From assembly GCF_014522265.1 (NCBI RefSeq), contig NZ_CP017024.1:3322001-3386000 (forward strand): a DNA stretch of 64,000 bases, read 5' to 3'. The stretch's first letter is position 1. Each line of letters begins with the position of its first letter. Of this stretch, positions 60,149 through 64,000 are shown in pieces. The notes under the pieces are model-generated. The model was not told the origin of the DNA. It did not search any database and saw only the letters and a list, made by a program, of their open reading frames with translations. The position numbers and the translations under genes are program-made. The DNA is from Pseudomonas oryzihabitans. Lineage in GTDB: Bacteria > Pseudomonadota > Gammaproteobacteria > Pseudomonadales > Pseudomonadaceae.

Positions 60149-60291
60149 AGGTTCTGTACGACAAATGCCTGCGCTCGGTGATGCTTCGTTGAAAAAGGCT
60201 TCGGAATGCTCATTTACCGCTCGTAAACTCCGCTTCCTCAGCCTTTTTCGCCTCGCCTGACCTTCGCTCGGCGACTTTTCGTACAGAACCT
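60149..60291. repeat. 143-bp inverted-repeat element between vdh and fcs
   Basis: Ends AGGTTCTGTACGA (60149-60161) and TCGTACAGAACCT (60279-60291) are exact 13-bp terminal inverted repeats. Inner arms AAAAAGGCT/AGCCTTTTT lie at about 60193-60247. It carries a 19-mer (TTCGGAATGCTCATTTACC) whose reverse complement is at 17168-17186, in the alaS-lysC gap. MITE-like; no ORF inside. Confidence 0.65.
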
Positions 60292-60303
60292 CGCTCCTGT
60301 TGC

Positions 60304-60311
60304 AACAACAA
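60304..60311 (+). promoter_or_regulatory. Candidate Crc/Hfq CA motif in the fcs leader
   Basis: AACAACAA followed by TAAGAGG, ~41 nt before the GTG start. A GGCGCCC-TC-GGGCGCC hairpin (60317-60332) lies between it and the AGAGGAG Shine-Dalgarno. Confidence 0.5.
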
Positions 60312-60352
60312 TAAGAGGCGCCCTCGGGCGCCAGCCCAGAGGAGAATTCAAG

Positions 60353-62221
60353 GTGAGTCACGTCACGCATACCCGCGCGCCCGCCGATCAGCCGCTGCGC
60401 TATCGCCCGGTGACCCTGGGACACCCTGGCGTCACCGTGGAAGAGCGGGGTGGACTGCTTTACATGGCCTCCCAGGAAGCCCTGACCCCGCCGCCGCCGC
60501 GACTGCTGGACCGGCTGCTGCACTGGGCCGCGGTGGCCCCGGACCGCACCTTCTTCGCCGCCCGGGAAGCCGGCGGCGCCTGGCGCGAATTCTCCTATGG
60601 CGAGATGCTGCAGCGGGTGCGCCAGCTGGCCGCCGCGCTGCTGGAATTCGGTCTTTCCGCCGAGCGGCCGCTGGCAATTCTCTCCGGCAACGACCCGGAG
60701 CACCTGCAGCTGGCCATGGCCACCCTCTATGCCGGCATTCCCTTCTGCCCGGTGTCGCCCGGCTACGCGCTGCTGTCCCAGGACTACGCCAAGCTGCGCC
60801 ATGTCTGCGGCCTGCTGCAGCCGGGACTGGTGTTCGTCAGCGATGGCCCGGCCTTCCAGAAGGCGCTGGACGTCGTGCTGCCCGCCGACGTACCGGTGAT
60901 CGCGACCCGCGGTCAGGTCCAGGGCCGCAATAACCTGACCTTCGCGGCGCTGCTCGCCCGTGGTGAGCTGGCCGCCGCCGAGCGTGCCTTCGCCGCCACC
61001 GGCCCGGACAGCATCGCCAAGTTTCTCTTCACCTCCGGTTCCACCAAGTTGCCCAAGGCGGTGACCACCACCCAGCGCATGCTCTGCGCTAACCAGCAGA
61101 TGCTCTTGCAGACCTTTCCGGTGTTTGGCGAAGAGCCGCCGGTGCTGGTGGACTGGCTGCCCTGGAACCACACCTTTGGCGGCAGCCATAACCTGGGCAT
61201 CGTGCTCTACAACGGCGGCACCTTCTATCTGGACGAAGGCAAGCCGACCCCCCAGGGCTTCGGCGAGACCCTGCGCAATCTGCGCGAGGTATCGCCCACC
61301 GCCTACCTGACGGTGCCGCGCGGCTGGGAAGAGCTGGCCAATGCCCTGGAGCGCGACGCCGAGTTGCGCGAGCGCTTCTTCGCCCGCATGCGGCTGTTCT
61401 TCTTTGCCGCGGCGGGGCTGTCGCAAAGCGTCTGGGATCGCCTGGATCGCATCGCCGAGGCCCATTGCGGCGAACGCATCCGCATGATGGCCGGTCTGGG
61501 CATGACCGAGGCCTCGCCCAGTTGCACCTTCACCACCGGACCGCTTTCAGTAGCCGGCTATGTCGGGGTGCCGGCGCCGGGCTGCGAACTCAAGCTGGTG
61601 CCGGTGGACGGCAAGCTGGAAGGGCGCTTCCGGGGTCCGCACATCATGCCCGGCTACTGGCGCGACACCGCCCAGACCGCCGCCTGCTTCGACGAGGAGG
61701 GTTTCTACTGCTCGGGCGATGCCCTCAAGCTGGTCGACCCGGCCAATCCGCAACTGGGCCTGATGTTCGACGGCCGCATCGCCGAGGACTTCAAGCTGTC
61801 GTCCGGGGTCTTCGTCAGCGTCGGTCCCCTGCGCAATCGCGCGGTGCTGGAGGGGACGCCGCTGGTGCAGGACGTGGTGGTGGCGGCGCCGGATCGCGAG
61901 TGTCTGGGACTGCTGGTCTTCCCGCGCCTGGCGGATTGCCGGCAACTGGCCGGGCTGGAAGACGGCGTCGATGCCGCCACGGTACTGGCCAGCGCCCCGG
62001 TGCAGGACTGGTTCGCCGCCTGGCTCAAGCGCCTCAATCGCGAGGCTTCGGGCAACGCCAGCCGCCTGGAATGGATCGCCCTGCAGGAAGAACCGCCATC
62101 CGCCGACCGCGGCGAGATCACCGACAAGGGCTCGCTCAACCAGCGCAGCGTCCTGACCCATCGCGCGGAACGGCTGGAGGCCTGCTATCGCGGAACGGCG
62201 CCGTTGTTGATCAGGGCGTGA
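60353..62221 (+). CDS. fcs: Feruloyl-CoA synthetase
   Basis: 622 residues from GTG 60353 (AGAGGAG 10 bp before). ANL superfamily: FLFTSGSTKLPKAVTTT (P-loop), GMTEASPSC and a long C-terminal domain. It activates ferulate, coumarate and caffeate to CoA esters with ATP. Typical bacterial Fcs of this type is 590-630 residues. Order ech-vdh-fcs on one strand matches the P. putida/P. fluorescens clusters, apart from the repeat between vdh and fcs. Confidence 0.93.
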   Translation: MSHVTHTRAPADQPLRYRPVTLGHPGVTVEERGGLLYMASQEALTPPPPRLLDRLLHWAAVAPDRTFFAAREAGGAWREFSYGEMLQRVRQLAAALLEFGLSAERPLAILSGNDPEHLQLAMATLYAGIPFCPVSPGYALLSQDYAKLRHVCGLLQPGLVFVSDGPAFQKALDVVLPADVPVIATRGQVQGRNNLTFAALLARGELAAAERAFAATGPDSIAKFLFTSGSTKLPKAVTTTQRMLCANQQMLLQTFPVFGEEPPVLVDWLPWNHTFGGSHNLGIVLYNGGTFYLDEGKPTPQGFGETLRNLREVSPTAYLTVPRGWEELANALERDAELRERFFARMRLFFFAAAGLSQSVWDRLDRIAEAHCGERIRMMAGLGMTEASPSCTFTTGPLSVAGYVGVPAPGCELKLVPVDGKLEGRFRGPHIMPGYWRDTAQTAACFDEEGFYCSGDALKLVDPANPQLGLMFDGRIAEDFKLSSGVFVSVGPLRNRAVLEGTPLVQDVVVAAPDRECLGLLVFPRLADCRQLAGLEDGVDAATVLASAPVQDWFAAWLKRLNREASGNASRLEWIALQEEPPSADRGEITDKGSLNQRSVLTHRAERLEACYRGTAPLLIRA

Positions 62222-62655
62222 GATGTAGCGCCAGGACCAGGGTGCCCGGTGCAATGCCGGCCATCCCGGTCCTGGTGGCCCGCTTCGGCACCCCGTTGCC
62301 ATCCTTGCACTCCCGACTGCAGAGGCGCCTGGCGCCCCGGAGGGCGCCGGGCATTTTCCTGTTCGTCTGTCGCGGAACCAGGCGCCAGTCGCTGGCTGCA
62401 TCCCTGTCTTGCTTCCCAATAGCCGCTGACCGGACCTGGCTTTCCAGGTAGCTGGCCGCGTGCTGGCCCGTCAATCGGGGCCTTTCCAGAGTTTCGTTCT
62501 GATTCCAGAGTATGAGTCTGTAATTTCCGTAAGGAATCCAGGCTATCAGGGCTTGCATTTGGCTATTCATCCTTTATTTTGAAATAGCGTTTCATAAATA
62601 CAAGGGTAACCCCCCTCCGCTAGCCGGCCTACGCCGCCGCCAAAGGTCTCTGTGC
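62222..62655. other. Intergenic region, fcs to SMP-30 gene
   Basis: 434 bp. A hairpin (GGCGCCC/GGGCGCC, ~62331-62347) with TTTT just after is a candidate fcs terminator. The right part (62500-62610) is AT-rich and contains TGAAA-N5-TTTCA (62580-62594), perhaps the operator of the downstream gene. A minus-strand ORF of 119 codons here is not convincing. Confidence 0.5.
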
Positions 62656-63576
62656 ATGAGCTTCTTCACTGCGCCTCCGACGCTGGAAACTGCTGTCTTC
62701 ACCCGCCTGCCCGAGCGCTATCGCCAGCCGCGGCGGACCGCCTGGGCCGATGCCAATCGCCAGGGCCGCGCCATCGATTCCTTTCTGGAAGGGCCCTCCT
62801 TCGATCGCCAGGGCAATCTCTATGTCACCGACATCCCCAACGGGCGCATCTTCCGCATCGATCCCAGGGGCGAGTGGGAGCTGGTCTGCGAATACGACGG
62901 CTGGCCCAACGGCCTGAAGATCCACCGCGACGGGCGCATCTTCATCGCCGACTACAGGCGCGGCATCCTGCAGCTCGATCCGCTGCGCGGCGAGGTGGAG
63001 ACGGTGCTGGACAGCGCCGGCTCCGAAGGCTTCAAGGGCGTCAACGACCTGGTGTTCTCGCCGGCCGGTGATCTCTATTTCACCGACCAGGGGCAGACCG
63101 GTCTGCAGGACGCCAGCGGCCGGGTCTATCGTCTGGGCTCCGATGGCCAGCTCAGCTGCCTGCTGGCGACGGTGCCCAGCCCCAACGGCATCGTCTTCGA
63201 TCCCCGGCTCAACCACCTGCTGGTGGCGGTGACCCGCGCCCAGCAGGTCTGGCGCATTCCTCTGGGCAACGGCCCGCTGATCGGCAAGGTCGGCGTCTTC
63301 GCCCAGTTGCATGGCGGCCTGGGCGGCCCCGATGGCCTGGCGCTGGACGAGGAGAGCAATCTCTACATCGCCCACACCGGTTTCGGCTCGGTCTGGCAGC
63401 TCTCACCGGTGGCCGAGCCGCTGGCCCGACTCAAATCCTGCGCCGGCATCAGCAACACCAACCTGGCCTTCGGCGGCCCCGAAGGGCGCAGCCTGTTCAT
63501 CACCGAATCCGAGACCGGCAGCATCCTGCGCGCGGAGACTCCGGTACGCGGCCTGCCGCTGTTTTCCCATCTCTGA
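62656..63576 (+). CDS. SMP-30/gluconolactonase-family lactonase
   Basis: 306 residues. Six-bladed beta-propeller: the repeats FDRQGNLYVTDIPNGRIFRID, GRIFIADYRRGILQLD and NLYIAHTGFGSVWQL, each of ~50 residues. Expected metal ligands: Glu in LEGPSFD, Asn in KGVNDLVFSP and Asp in GPDGLALD. Lactonases of this family open sugar or aromatic-derived lactones. No signal peptide, so cytosolic. 55 bp upstream of an MFS gene; together they may process and import a sugar acid or lactone. Confidence 0.83.
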   Translation: MSFFTAPPTLETAVFTRLPERYRQPRRTAWADANRQGRAIDSFLEGPSFDRQGNLYVTDIPNGRIFRIDPRGEWELVCEYDGWPNGLKIHRDGRIFIADYRRGILQLDPLRGEVETVLDSAGSEGFKGVNDLVFSPAGDLYFTDQGQTGLQDASGRVYRLGSDGQLSCLLATVPSPNGIVFDPRLNHLLVAVTRAQQVWRIPLGNGPLIGKVGVFAQLHGGLGGPDGLALDEESNLYIAHTGFGSVWQLSPVAEPLARLKSCAGISNTNLAFGGPEGRSLFITESETGSILRAETPVRGLPLFSHL

Positions 63577-63631
63577 CCGGCGCTGCGGCGTCTCGCGCTT
63601 TACCCCACAACAACTACAAGAGAGGTTACCC

Positions 63632-64000
63632 ATGAGCCAGACCCATCCGGGCGAGCAGCCGCCCCTGACCGATGCCGAGGGCGAGCAACTCCTGCGGCGC
63701 GCCCTGTGGCGCATCCTGCCGTTCATCTTCGCCTGCTATGTGGTCAGCTACCTGGACCGCACCAATGTCGGCTTCGCCGCCATCAGCATGAACCAGGACC
63801 TGGGGCTCACCGCGACGATGTTCGGCTGGGCGGCGGGCCTGTTCTTCTTCGGCTACTTCCTCTTCGAGGTGCCGAGCAACCTGCTGTTGCAGCGCTTCGG
63901 CGCACGGGTCTGGATCGCGCGGATCATGATCAGCTGGGGCCTGATCTCCATGGCCACGGCCTTCGCCACCGGGCCGGTCAGCTTCAGCATCCTGCGCTTC
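63632..64000 (+). CDS. MFS transporter, ACS (anion:cation symporter) type, N-terminal part (truncated at window edge)
   Basis: The first 123 residues are visible. MSQTHPGEQ ... LLRRALWRILPFIFACYVVSYLDRTNVGFAAISMNQDLGL is the ACS-family start (YLDRTNVGFA signature), followed by TM2-TM4. ACS members take up organic anions such as hexuronates, phthalate, 4-hydroxyphenylacetate and vanillate. The near-CA motif AACAACTA (63609-63616) is upstream of AGAGAGG. Confidence 0.85.
   Translation, partial: MSQTHPGEQPPLTDAEGEQLLRRALWRILPFIFACYVVSYLDRTNVGFAAISMNQDLGLTATMFGWAAGLFFFGYFLFEVPSNLLLQRFGARVWIARIMISWGLISMATAFATGPVSFSILRF

Noticed and set aside
62211-62570. 119-codon minus-strand ORF overlapping the fcs stop
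   Set aside because: No ribosome site, poor codon bias, unlike any family I recognise; most of it covers an AT-rich intergenic region with a likely terminator.

Overview
The window is a high-GC (by eye mid-60s percent) stretch of a Pseudomonas chromosome. Gene content and local order match the genus core genome: dinG / esterase / OmpA-like lipoprotein / pdxH; aruCFGDB-aruE-alaS-lysC-rsmA-tRNA; DUF485-actP; dgt and helicase; mxtR-GNAT; rdgC. The intact ferulate/vanillate set suggests a plant- or soil-associated species. A member of the P. oryzihabitans/psychrotolerans group is possible, but the species cannot be fixed from this sequence alone. There are no prophages, transposase genes or CRISPR arrays.

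Layout. 0-5.4 kb: 3' end of dinG, a frameshifted serine hydrolase, a NYN-domain protein, a conserved hypothetical, an OmpA-type lipoprotein, pdxH and a glycine-zipper lipoprotein. 5.6-14.3 kb: the arginine succinyltransferase (AST) pathway aruCFGDB, a small Cys/His-tailed protein, aruE and a threonine aldolase. 14.4-19.4 kb: alaS, lysC, csrA/rsmA, tRNA-Ser(GCT) and two tandem tRNA-Arg(ACG). 19.5-26.7 kb: thioesterase, dusC, an AaeBXA-like FUSC efflux system, DUF485-actP acetate uptake and a DUF3309 peptide. 26.8-31.7 kb: dacB, small proteins, a cold-shock protein and a CvfB-like RNA-binding protein. 31.7-40.6 kb: Lhr-type helicase, dgt, an EAL protein, the yqjDEK-like envelope operon, two DUF3509 proteins and rmlD. 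41.2-49.9 kb: MxtR-like symporter/kinase, GNAT, a PAS-GGDEF-EAL protein, a BASS transporter and rdgC. 50.1-53.7 kb: tRNA-Val, tRNA-Asp, REP-like repeats and a twice-frameshifted ydiJ-like oxidoreductase. 53.9-64 kb: LysR, VanR, VanBA, Ech, Vdh, Fcs, an SMP-30-type lactonase and a partial MFS transporter.

The clearest functional unit is the ferulate-to-protocatechuate module. Fcs activates ferulate to feruloyl-CoA, Ech converts it to vanillin plus acetyl-CoA, Vdh oxidises vanillin to vanillate, and VanAB demethylates vanillate to protocatechuate. Two regulatory layers are visible. A perfect 12-bp palindrome of the VanR operator type sits just upstream of vanA, with a second imperfect copy on the ech side. 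Exact AACAACAA (Crc/Hfq-type 'CA') motifs sit immediately 5' of the ribosome binding sites of vanA, ech and vdh and in the fcs leader. The same motif overlaps the translation start of the DUF485-actP operon, so carbon catabolite control of several pathways can be read from the sequence.

Three frame disruptions (one in the esterase, two in the ydiJ homologue) each look like loss of one base in a short G or C run. That fits either sequencing error or recent decay. Several intergenic repeats are described, including two sharing a 19-bp core at 17.2 and 60.2 kb. I saw no clearly undescribed multi-gene system; the most interesting material is regulatory and repetitive.
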